Shown here: piece after piece, positions 1 to 6,742 of the stretch
Layout of the letters: the number at the start of each line of letters is the position of its first letter
Position numbering within the stretch: the first letter of the stretch is position 1
Source: an uncultured Chloroflexota bacterium
Lineage (GTDB): Bacteria > Chloroflexota > Limnocylindria > Limnocylindrales > CSP1-4
Direction: 5' to 3'
Length of the DNA: 6,742 nucleotides
Assembly (NCBI GenBank): GCA_903924005.1
Contig: CAIXZV010000174.1
Location: 1-6,742 of the forward strand
The notes under the pieces: generated by a model
Told to the model about the DNA's origin: nothing
The model's database searches: none
The model's input: only the letters and a program-made list of their open reading frames with translations
Made by a program: the position numbers and the translations under genes

Positions 1-400
1 CCTGCGGCGGGCCGTGTCACCCGCGCGCGAGATCTTCAATCAGCTCACCAACCGTGACCTGCCCCTTGTCGCGAACGAGCACATCATCTATTTCCGCGAT
101 GTGTACGACCACCTGATCCGCGTGACCGACGAGTTGGACAACGATCGCGATCTGGTTGCCGGCACCCTCGACGTCTACCTGTCCACGATCAACAACAACC
201 TGTCGATCATCATGAAGCGGCTCACGGGCGTCACCGTGCTGCTCGCCGGCATCGGCGGGCTGGCCGGCATCTTCGGGATGAGCGAATCGCCGGCCGCGTT
301 CTCACTCACCGAGGGGCTCGGGTTCTGGGTTGTGTCGGGGAGCATCTTCGCGGTGGCGGGAATCGCCGCGTGGGTCCTCCACAAGCGCGACTGGATCTAG
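1..400 (+). CDS. CorA-family divalent cation (Mg2+/Co2+-type) transporter, C-terminal part
   Basis: The reading frame is open from base 2 and the gene starts outside the window; a GTG at 14 is internal, because the residues before it (LRRAV) continue the family pattern. What is visible is the end of the cytoplasmic helical domain, including the long stalk helix with YFRDVYDHLIRVTDELD and NNNLSIIMKRLTGVT, then two membrane helices (about residues 71-88 and 103-122, counting from the GTG at 14) and a short basic tail ending KRDWI. This is the standard C-terminal layout of CorA channels, which are pentamers that pass Mg2+ or related divalent ions across the cytoplasmic membrane. The usual GMN signature at the end of the first membrane helix reads GMS here (bases 275-283), and the MPEL loop motif is absent. 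Substrate is therefore uncertain. The stop is 7 bases from the end of the convergent sortase-like gene. Confidence 0.88.
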   Translation, partial: LRRAVSPAREIFNQLTNRDLPLVANEHIIYFRDVYDHLIRVTDELDNDRDLVAGTLDVYLSTINNNLSIIMKRLTGVTVLLAGIGGLAGIFGMSESPAAFSLTEGLGFWVVSGSIFAVAGIAAWVLHKRDWI

Positions 401-407
401 TCGGCGC

Positions 408-1118
408 TCAGCCGCAGACCACCGGCTTTGCCACGGGGTGCGCCTCGGCGGGATCTGCGTCGCCCACGGAGAGCGGCATCGCGAGAACCTGCGTCTTGCC
501 CACGGTGCCCGCCGGGCCCTCGGAGGTCTGCAGCCAGAGCTCTTCAGTCTTGGCGTTGAACGCAGCGTCCAGCGACGTCTGATGCGGCAGCACCTTTGTT
601 ATCTCGTAGAGGTAGAGCTTGTTGTCGCTCGTGTAGACCTGGACGATCAGCCCCAGGAGCGACTTGGGGGCGCGGCGAATGATCACCGCGTCGTAGATGG
701 GGCCAAACATGCCGGTGCGCGCATGGGCGAACAGATAGGTGGACCTGCCCTGTCCCGGCTGGCCCAGATGCGGATCTGCAAACCACATCGCCACATTGCA
801 CAGCGGGTACCCGGAGGGCGGAGACACAACCGGGAGGTCGATCTGCAACGCCGGGATCACCACGCGCGTGGCGACGCCCTTGCCGGGCTGCGACGTTGGC
901 CCGGCTGATGCACCAGGACCCAGTGTGGGCGAGGCGCCCGGTGCGCCGTTGGTGGGCGAGGCGATGACAATAGGCGGCAGGCTCACCGTCGGCTCGGGCA
1001 CAACGCGCGCCACCGCCGGGTCCCCGTACGAGAGCAGCCCTGCCGTGACGATGGCGGCGCCGAGCACCGTGACCAGAGCGGTCACGAGCCGCGCGAACAG
1101 CGAATGCACAATCCCCAT
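408..1118 (-). CDS. Membrane-anchored sortase-fold protein with Ser at the catalytic Cys position
   Basis: 236 residues from ATG at 1118. In order: one N-terminal membrane helix (about 9-30), a Pro/Ser/Gly/Thr-rich stalk (about 40-82), then a sortase-like beta-barrel domain (about 83-216). The domain shows the core IPALQIDLPVV, the His motif TYLFAHARTGMF (His132) and, 67 residues later, the strand LWLQTSEGP, which aligns with the TLxTC motif of sortases. The catalytic Cys is replaced by Ser199 (codon 522-524), and the usual downstream Arg is perhaps Lys208 in GTVGK. The only cysteines are Cys107 (YPLCNVAMW) and Cys235 in the C-terminal VVCG. Sortases are cell-surface transpeptidases; this one may be a non-canonical enzyme or a binding protein. 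An in-frame ATG at 1169 would add 17 residues (MWGGATQTP...), but 1118 gives a normal short N-terminus before the membrane helix and has a promoter-like box just upstream. The frame stays open to 1418, across the divergent gene, and that extension is not credible. It is convergent with the corA-like gene. Confidence 0.8.
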   Translation of the reverse strand: MGIVHSLFARLVTALVTVLGAAIVTAGLLSYGDPAVARVVPEPTVSLPPIVIASPTNGAPGASPTLGPGASAGPTSQPGKGVATRVVIPALQIDLPVVSPPSGYPLCNVAMWFADPHLGQPGQGRSTYLFAHARTGMFGPIYDAVIIRRAPKSLLGLIVQVYTSDNKLYLYEITKVLPHQTSLDAAFNAKTEELWLQTSEGPAGTVGKTQVLAMPLSVGDADPAEAHPVAKPVVCG

Positions 1119-1127
1119 GGGATTGCG

Positions 1128-1133
1128 ATCGTA
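1128..1133 (-). promoter_or_regulatory. Possible -10 element for the sortase-like gene (leaderless)
   Basis: On the minus strand TACGAT, a match to the TANNNT pattern of -10 elements, ends 9 bases before the ATG at 1118. There is no Shine-Dalgarno sequence in front of that ATG, so a transcript starting at or near the ATG would fit. No convincing -35 hexamer is visible at the usual distance. This is an inference from position and pattern only. Confidence 0.4.
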
Positions 1134-1175
1134 GGACACCTGCGGCGTTTGCGTCGCGCCACCCCACATCGCTGA

Positions 1176-1181
1176 TACGCT
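1176..1181 (+). promoter_or_regulatory. Possible -10 element for the Pro/Thr/Ser/Ala-rich protein gene (leaderless)
   Basis: TACGCT ends 8 bases before the ATG at 1190, with only CGCGGGCG between them and no Shine-Dalgarno sequence. The spacing suits transcription starting at the ATG itself. No clear -35 hexamer is seen. Together with the box at 1128-1133 on the other strand, it would make the 71-base gap between the two genes a divergent promoter region. Confidence 0.42.
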
Positions 1182-1189
1182 CGCGGGCG

Positions 1190-1639
1190 ATGGGTGGCAG
1201 AGCAGCAATCGTGGCAGGCCTGATCGCGGGCGTCCTTGTAGGCGGGATCGCCTTGGGGGCCGTCGTGGCGCTCGCCCCAGTGCCCGCGTCGCCACACGCG
1301 TCGCCCACGCCCGCTCCAACCCCGGTGCCCACCCCTTCGGCCACCCCGGTTGTGACCTTGTCGCCCGCTCCGACGTCCTCGCCGGCCCCCACCGCCACTC
1401 TTGCGCCAAGCGCGACACCGGCGCTGACGCCGTCTCTTAGCCCATCCGCGTCGGCAGCCTCGAGCCCCTCGGCCTCACCAACCCCGGTTGTGACGCCCGC
1501 GCCCAGCGCGGCGCCAACGAAGACCCCGGCGCCAACGAAGACCCCGGCGCCAACGGCAAGCCCGACGCCGACGCCGGTCGTGACGCCGTCGCCGACGCCC
1601 TCCGCTTCGCCATCGTCGCCCGCTCCGCCGGTGGGCTAG
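1190..1639 (+). CDS. Membrane-anchored Pro/Thr/Ser/Ala-rich low-complexity protein
   Basis: 149 residues. Residues 5-30 (RAAIVAGLIAGVLVGGIALG...) form an N-terminal membrane helix or uncleaved signal anchor. Everything after it is an extended Pro/Ala/Thr/Ser chain. I count only twelve amino acid types in the whole protein: no acidic, aromatic, Cys, Asn or Gln residues, and the charged or ionisable side chains are limited to Arg4, His36, Lys111 and Lys117. TPVV recurs at 52-55, 98-101 and 128-131, and TPAPTK is repeated near 109-120. Such chains commonly serve as wall-spanning stalks or glycosylated surface segments; no folded domain follows, and no LPxTG-type sorting signal is present at the C-terminus (SSPAPPVG). 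The start is supported by a -10-like box 8 bases upstream and by the membrane helix beginning directly after it. It is divergent from the sortase-like gene, whose product carries a similar stalk. Because GC-rich repeats can make chance open frames, reality of the gene is likely but not certain. Confidence 0.62.
   Translation: MGGRAAIVAGLIAGVLVGGIALGAVVALAPVPASPHASPTPAPTPVPTPSATPVVTLSPAPTSSPAPTATLAPSATPALTPSLSPSASAASSPSASPTPVVTPAPSAAPTKTPAPTKTPAPTASPTPTPVVTPSPTPSASPSSPAPPVG
1343..1584 (+). repeat. Dispersed 14-bp repeat encoding TPVVT
   Basis: ACCCCGGTTGTGAC occurs exactly at 1343-1356 and 1481-1494, with a 12/14 copy at 1571-1584. All three are in the same reading frame and encode the TPVVT segments, so the protein appears to have grown by internal duplication of longer blocks that have since diverged. 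Confidence 0.75.
1511..1555 (+). repeat. 18-bp in-frame tandem repeat
   Basis: Two exact 18-base copies of GCGCCAACGAAGACCCCG lie at 1511-1528 and 1529-1546, followed by a 9-base partial third copy (1547-1555). They encode the APTKTP units of the low-complexity protein and supply both of its lysines. Exact identity at the DNA level suggests recent slippage duplication. Confidence 0.9.
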
Positions 1640-1677
1640 CGCAGAACCGTCACCAGCCTGACTGGCACCTAGCCCGC
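1631..1677. terminator. Possible bidirectional terminator between two convergent genes
   Basis: GGGCTAG (1633-1639) and CTAGCCC (1669-1675) form a perfect 7-base inverted repeat, extendable by a T-G wobble and a G-C pair (1631-1632 with 1676-1677). Each arm contains the stop codon of one of the two convergent genes. The 29-base loop holds a small inner hairpin, CCAG (1653-1656) with CTGG (1662-1665). No T-run follows on either side, so a classical intrinsic terminator is not shown. Confidence 0.27.
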
Positions 1678-2298
1678 GCCCAGCAGCGTCAGGACGGCCT
1701 CGCGCAGCAGCCCTGCCGCAAAGACCGCCAGCAGCAGCGCCAGCACCCGCATGGTCGTGCGCCGGCCGCGTCCTGACGTCAGGCGGCCAGCCCGGGCAGT
1801 GAGCAGCGCCAGGGTTACCTTCGAGCCCACAAGCGATCCGTAGAACCCGGCGATGAACGCCGCCCCGCCGCCAACCCCAGCTGCCGTGGTGCTTGCAACC
1901 AGCGTCGGTGCCCCAACCAGCAGCCAAAACAGATACGGGTGGGGACTCAGCAGGTTCACCAGCACACCCCGAGTCCATGATCGGGGTGCGTCAACGTCGG
2001 CTTCGGTGGTCGTGTCGGGTGGAGCGGCCCGCCAGGTGTCCATCGCCATCGAGGCCACGAAGACGGCTCCGGCCAGCGAGATAATCGCCGTCACGCCGCC
2101 AAGGGAAGCCGCGGAGCCCACCAGCAAGACGCTGGCCACGACGATTGGCAGATCCGTGATCAACGGGGCCAGGGCCACCCGAGCGCCGTGGCCTGCGCCA
2201 AAACGAAGGGTCTGCGCGATCACCAGCGCAAGCAGGGGTCCGGGCGCAAGACCGGCCGACAGGCCGAAGAGCAGACCCGTGCCAAGCGACTCGAGCAT
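1669..2298 (-). CDS. LysE/RhtB-family amino-acid exporter-like membrane protein
   Basis: 209 residues, the usual length of the family (about 200-210), with about six hydrophobic segments. The N-terminus LFGLSAGLAPGPLLALVI carries the conserved PGP turn (residues 19-21) of the first helix. NLLSPHPYLFWLLVGAP (about 115-131) corresponds to the family's NPK-type motif at the start of the second half; here it reads SPHPYLFW, a variant seen in more distant LysE-superfamily members. A hydrophilic loop (about 90-110) separates the two halves. Family members export amino acids or related small molecules from the cytoplasm by proton exchange; the substrate cannot be told from sequence. It lies 54 bases downstream of nuoN on the same strand, so read-through transcription is possible, and is convergent with the low-complexity gene. 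Start at ATG 2298 is supported by the alignment of the first helix; no Shine-Dalgarno sequence precedes it. Confidence 0.82.
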   Translation of the reverse strand: MLESLGTGLLFGLSAGLAPGPLLALVIAQTLRFGAGHGARVALAPLITDLPIVVASVLLVGSAASLGGVTAIISLAGAVFVASMAMDTWRAAPPDTTTEADVDAPRSWTRGVLVNLLSPHPYLFWLLVGAPTLVASTTAAGVGGGAAFIAGFYGSLVGSKVTLALLTARAGRLTSGRGRRTTMRVLALLLAVFAAGLLREAVLTLLGAG

Positions 2299-2308
2299 GT
2301 CGAGCGCG

Positions 2309-2314
2309 AGCGTG
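2309..2314 (-). promoter_or_regulatory. Possible -10-like box before the LysE-family gene
   Basis: On the minus strand CACGCT ends 10 bases before the ATG at 2298 and continues CGCG, matching the TACGCTCGCG context in front of the low-complexity gene. The first base departs from the TANNNT pattern, and no -35 hexamer is evident. It is a weak candidate for a separate, leaderless promoter inside the 54-base gap after nuoN. Confidence 0.25.
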
Positions 2315-2352
2315 GAGGCGGCGCGCAGCCTGCCCCGACGTCCGCCCCGCCG

Positions 2353-3816
2353 CTAGCCGATGGCCTTGGCGGCCGTGTTGACGAGATCGAGCAGGACGCC
2401 CGGGAACAGGCCCAAGGCGAGCGTGAGAACCGTGCTCACCGCAAGACCGGCCCAGACGAGGCGTCCGTGGCGGGACACCGGGATCTCGGTGTCGGGCTCA
2501 CGCATGAACATGTAGACCACCACGCGCAGGTAGTAGAAGGCCGCAACCGCAGCGTTGAGGACCGCGAGCAGGGCGAGGGCGGTGATCCAGCCGCCGGCCT
2601 GAACCGCCGCAAGGATCACGTAGAACTTGCCGAAGAAGCCAGCCGTCGGCGGGATACCGGTGAGGCTCAACAGGAAGAGCGCCATCAGCACGCCCAGCGC
2701 GGGCTCCCGGCGCATCAGCCCCGCAAACGTGGAGAGGTTGCTGGTCACGCCCGGGCGCTTCTGGATGGCGGCGATGACCGCAAAGGCGCCAAGGTTCATG
2801 AACGAGTAGGCGGCGCCGTAGTACAGGAGCCCCTCAAGGCCCTGGATCTTGCCCGCGCCAAAGGCCGCAAAACCAACGAGCATGTAGCCCGTGTGGGCGA
2901 TTGAGGAGTACGCAAGCATCCGCTTAACGTTGTCCTGCGTCAGGGCCACCAGGTTGCCCAGCGTCATGGTGAGCGCCGCCAAGACGATGATCACGATGTT
3001 CCACTCAGGCGCCAATGGCCCAAGAGCAGTGGCGAAGAGCCGGATGATCAGCGCGAACGCGCCAATCTTGGGTCCAACCGACAGGTAGCCGGTCACGGGC
3101 GTCGGGGAGCCCTGGTACGCGTCAGGTGTCCAGTAGTGGAACGGGACCGCGGCAATCTTGAACGCCACGCCCGTGGTGAGGAACGCGAGGCCCATGCCCA
3201 GGGCGGGCGAGAGCGGCGCCTTGCCGGTCACGATCTGCGTGAGCACGGACGCCACGCCGTCGATACGGGTGGTGCCGGTGAGGCCCCAGACAAACGCGAG
3301 GCCAAACAGGAAGATCGCGCTGGAGAACGAGCCAAGCAGGAAGTACTTGATCGCGCCCTCTGTGGAGAAGCCGTCGTTCTTGTGGTACCCGGCAAGCACG
3401 TAGCCCGGGAGGACCATGAGCTCAAGGCCAAGGAACAGGACCAGCAGATCAGCGGAGCCAGCGATGAGCATGGCGCCCGACATGGCGAACACCAGCACGG
3501 CCGCAAACTCGGCCACCGGGAGCCCGCGCTCCTCGAGATAGTCCGGGGCGAACGCGATGGTGAGCGCGGCGATGCAGATAAACAGGATGTCGAGGAACGT
3601 GGTGAGCGCATCCACGCGGTAGGAGCCGTTGAACGCGGTGGCGCCGCTCTGGCCGGTCATGACCACCAGCAGGGCCGTGACGCCAAGACCGATGAAGGCT
3701 GCGGCCAGGGCCGGCACCTTGCGGCCGGGCAACGCGAAGTCAACCAGGATGATCGCGGCGGCAACAAGGACCGCGGCAATAAACGGGGCGAGGGTGACGG
3801 CGTCGGCGAAGCTCAC
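2353..3816 (-). CDS. nuoN: NADH:quinone oxidoreductase (complex I) subunit N
   Basis: 487 residues, close to the 485 of E. coli NuoN, with about 14 membrane helices. It is one of the three antiporter-like subunits of the complex I membrane arm, which couple electron transfer from NADH (or another donor) to quinone with proton pumping across the cytoplasmic membrane. Key residues are in place: Glu132 (LGLELMVLPGY), Lys220 in VAFKIAAVPFHYWTPDAYQG, Lys250 (SVGPKIGAF) and Lys397 (GFFGKFYV), corresponding to the proton-channel residues of the E. coli subunit. DNVKRMLAYSSIAHTGYML is the usual NuoN signature. It starts with GTG at 3816, overlapping the nuoM stop by four bases (GTGA), with a good AGGAG ribosome site 7 bases upstream. 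It is the last nuo gene of the operon here; a LysE-family gene follows after 54 bases. Confidence 0.97.
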   Translation of the reverse strand: MSFADAVTLAPFIAAVLVAAAIILVDFALPGRKVPALAAAFIGLGVTALLVVMTGQSGATAFNGSYRVDALTTFLDILFICIAALTIAFAPDYLEERGLPVAEFAAVLVFAMSGAMLIAGSADLLVLFLGLELMVLPGYVLAGYHKNDGFSTEGAIKYFLLGSFSSAIFLFGLAFVWGLTGTTRIDGVASVLTQIVTGKAPLSPALGMGLAFLTTGVAFKIAAVPFHYWTPDAYQGSPTPVTGYLSVGPKIGAFALIIRLFATALGPLAPEWNIVIIVLAALTMTLGNLVALTQDNVKRMLAYSSIAHTGYMLVGFAAFGAGKIQGLEGLLYYGAAYSFMNLGAFAVIAAIQKRPGVTSNLSTFAGLMRREPALGVLMALFLLSLTGIPPTAGFFGKFYVILAAVQAGGWITALALLAVLNAAVAAFYYLRVVVYMFMREPDTEIPVSRHGRLVWAGLAVSTVLTLALGLFPGVLLDLVNTAAKAIG

Positions 3817-5335
3817 AGTTTGACTCCTGCCGCCACAAGCATGACCTGCACCGAGCCTTGGATGAGGTTGAGGATGAGGCCTGGGAAGAGGCCAAAGATC
3901 ACGACAAGCGCGCCGAGGGGCACCACCGTCATGGCCTCAATAGGCTTCATGTCGGTCAGGTGGTGGCCGAGACCCTTGAGGAAGTCGGACAGCTCGCCAA
4001 ACGCCACCCGCTGGAACATCCAGAGCAGATAGCCGGCGGCCAGGATCATGACAAAGGTCGCCACAACCGCCGCTGCGGGGATGGCCTTGAAGGTGCCGAC
4101 AAGCGTGAGGAACTCGCCCACGAAGCCCGACAGGCCGGGCAGGCCCACAGACGCGAAGACGAAGAACCCGAGGGCCGCCGAGTACACCGGCACCACGCCG
4201 CCCAGACCACCCATCTTGGCGATGGTGCGGTCATGCGTGCGCTCGTAGATCACGCCCACAAGGAGGAAGAGGGCGCCGGTGATGAGGCCGTGGTTGACCA
4301 TCTGGAGGATGGCGCCCTGCAGGCCCTGCTCCTGGAACACGAAGATGCCCAGGGTGACGAAGCCCATGTGGCTGACCGACGAGTAGGCGACCAGCTTCTT
4401 GAGGTCCGGCTGGACCAGCGCCACGATGGCGCCGTAGATGATGCCGATGAGGCTCAGGACGATGATCACCGGGGCCCACGTGTGGGCAGCCTCGGGGAAC
4501 AGCGGGATGGCGAAGCGGATGAAGCCGTAGCCGCCCAGCTTGAGCAGGACGCCTGCAAGGATCACGGAGCCCGCGGTAGGCGCCTCAACGTGCGCATCGG
4601 GCAGCCAGGTGTGGAACGGGAACATCGGCACCTTGATGGCGAACGCCAGCGCAAAGGCGCCAAAGGCGAAGAACCCAAACGTGCCGTTGAGGTGGCCCTG
4701 TCCGGCGAAGGCGATGAGCTTCTGGACGTCGAACGCGCCGTCCCAACTGCCCGTCGTCTGGGCGTATGTGAACGCCGTGGCCAGGATGGCAACCAGCATC
4801 AGCAGCGAGCCGACGAGGGTGTACAGGACAAACTTGATGGTGGCGTAGATGCGGTTCTTGCCGCCCCAGATGCCGATGATCAGGTACATCGGGACCAAGA
4901 CCAGTTCCCAGAAGATGTAGAACAGGAACAGGTCCTGCGCCACGAAGACGCCGGTCATGCCCACTTCGAGCATGAGGAAGGAGATCATGTACTCCTTCAC
5001 GCGCGTCTGGATGGGTAGGAACGACGCCAGAATGCTGATCCAGGACAGCGTGGTGGTGAGTACCACCAGCACCATCGAGAGGCCGTCAAGGCCCACGTGG
5101 TAGCTGATGCCGAAAGCCGGCACCCAGGCGTACGCCTCGTTGTATTGCGTCCCGCCCTGGGTGGCCACGAAACCCGCCAGCATCGCAAGCGACACCACCC
5201 AGGTGACCAGCGCAAAGCCCAGCGCAAGCCAGCGCGCCATGTTGGGCTTGGAGCCCGGCGAGAAGGCGACAACCAGCGCACCCAGCGCCGGCAGGAACGT
5301 GACGATGGTGGTGAGCGGGAGCCCGCTGATGCTGT

Positions 5336-5339
<4 letters not shown>
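3813..5339 (-). CDS. nuoM: NADH:quinone oxidoreductase (complex I) subunit M
   Basis: 508 residues (E. coli NuoM has 509), about 14 membrane helices. It is the middle antiporter-like proton-pumping subunit of the complex I membrane arm, between NuoL and NuoN. Visible functional residues: Glu145 (YIFWELVLVPMY), Lys236 in AFAIKVPMFPFHTWLPDAHV, Lys267 (GVLLKLGGYG) and Glu409 (GFVGEFLTL); the last replaces the lysine found at this place in NuoL and NuoN and is diagnostic for NuoM. LVAYSSVSHMGFV and QMVNHGLITGALFLLVG are further family signatures. The start is a GTG at 5339 whose first bases overlap the nuoL stop (GTGA, 5336-5339). Only a weak GTGGGG lies upstream, so initiation probably depends on ribosomes finishing nuoL. 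All channel residues are intact, so it looks functional. Confidence 0.97.
3824..3828 (-). promoter_or_regulatory. Ribosome binding site of nuoN
   Basis: AGGAG on the minus strand, 7 bases before the GTG at 3816 and lying within the last codons of nuoM. It supports the GTG start and independent initiation in addition to coupling through the GTGA overlap. Confidence 0.75.

Positions 5340-6742
<1,403 letters not shown>

Noticed and set aside
330..908. Plus-strand open frame overlapping the end of the corA-like gene and the sortase-like gene
   Set aside because: It is out of frame with the clear CorA C-terminus and antisense to the sortase-like domain; its product is Arg/Gly/His-rich without a domain.
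544..1398. Second minus-strand open frame over the sortase-like and low-complexity genes
   Set aside because: It is out of frame with the sortase motifs; its Gly/Val/Ala-rich beginning is simply the complement of the Pro/Thr/Ala repeat region.
1119..1418. N-terminal extension of the sortase-like protein to an ATG at 1418
   Set aside because: It would cross the promoter and half of the divergent gene, and gives an Arg/Pro-rich sequence before the membrane helix that fits no sortase.
1475..1978. Minus-strand open frame opposite the repeat region and overlapping the LysE-family gene
   Set aside because: Arg/Gly-rich complement of the repeats, in a different frame from the conserved LysE-type motifs.
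2299..2352. Search for a terminator after nuoN
   Set aside because: The gap is GC-rich and has short complementary pieces, but no compact stem-loop followed by a T-run, so an end to the nuo transcript here cannot be claimed.
2188..2904. Plus-strand open frame across the start of the LysE-family gene and the end of nuoN
   Set aside because: Antisense to both genes, charged composition, no recognisable domain.
3136..4032. Plus-strand open frame (298 codons) opposite nuoN and the end of nuoM
   Set aside because: Same reason: highly charged low-information product, antisense to two certain genes and spanning their junction.
3858..5018. Long plus-strand open frame (386 codons) opposite nuoM
   Set aside because: It lies entirely antisense to a well-conserved nuoM. 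Its product is a Glu/Asp/His/Arg-rich string without any domain, which is typical of the complement of GC-rich membrane-protein genes.

Overview
The window is GC-rich, densely packed bacterial DNA. It holds the 3' part of a respiratory complex I (NADH:quinone oxidoreductase) operon on the minus strand, followed by a small group of envelope and transport genes. High GC, the sortase-like protein with a YPLC...TYLFAHAR signature and the form of the upstream elements suggest a Chloroflexota-type bacterium (possibly Limnocylindria-like), but an actinobacterial or other high-GC origin cannot be excluded from this sequence. The lineage is an inference.

Layout from left to right: (i) the C-terminal part of a CorA-type divalent-cation channel on the plus strand (1-400, 5' end outside the window); (ii) a convergent minus-strand gene for a membrane-anchored sortase-fold protein (408-1118) in which the expected catalytic cysteine is serine; (iii) a divergent plus-strand gene (1190-1639) for a membrane-anchored Pro/Thr/Ser/Ala-rich low-complexity protein; (iv) a convergent minus-strand LysE/RhtB-family exporter gene (1669-2298); (v) the minus-strand complex I genes, in transcription order nuoL (partial, entering at 6742) - nuoM - nuoN, ending at 2353.

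The nuo genes are joined by two identical four-base GTGA overlaps (stop TGA inside the next GTG start), which implies translational coupling. NuoL, NuoM and NuoN are the three antiporter-like proton-pumping subunits of the complex I membrane arm, and all the key lysine and glutamate residues I could place are present, so the pump looks functional. The LysE-like gene lies 54 bases downstream of nuoN on the same strand and may be read through from the operon, or have its own promoter.

The complex I part is ordinary. The more interesting part is 400-1670: a probably non-canonical sortase-like protein, divergent from a secreted-type protein built from only twelve amino acid types, with short TACGNT/CACGCT boxes 8-10 bases before three ATG codons that would fit leaderless transcription. 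I do not see a clear novel multi-gene system, mobile element, CRISPR array, tRNA or rRNA. No gene-free stretch exceeds 75 bases.
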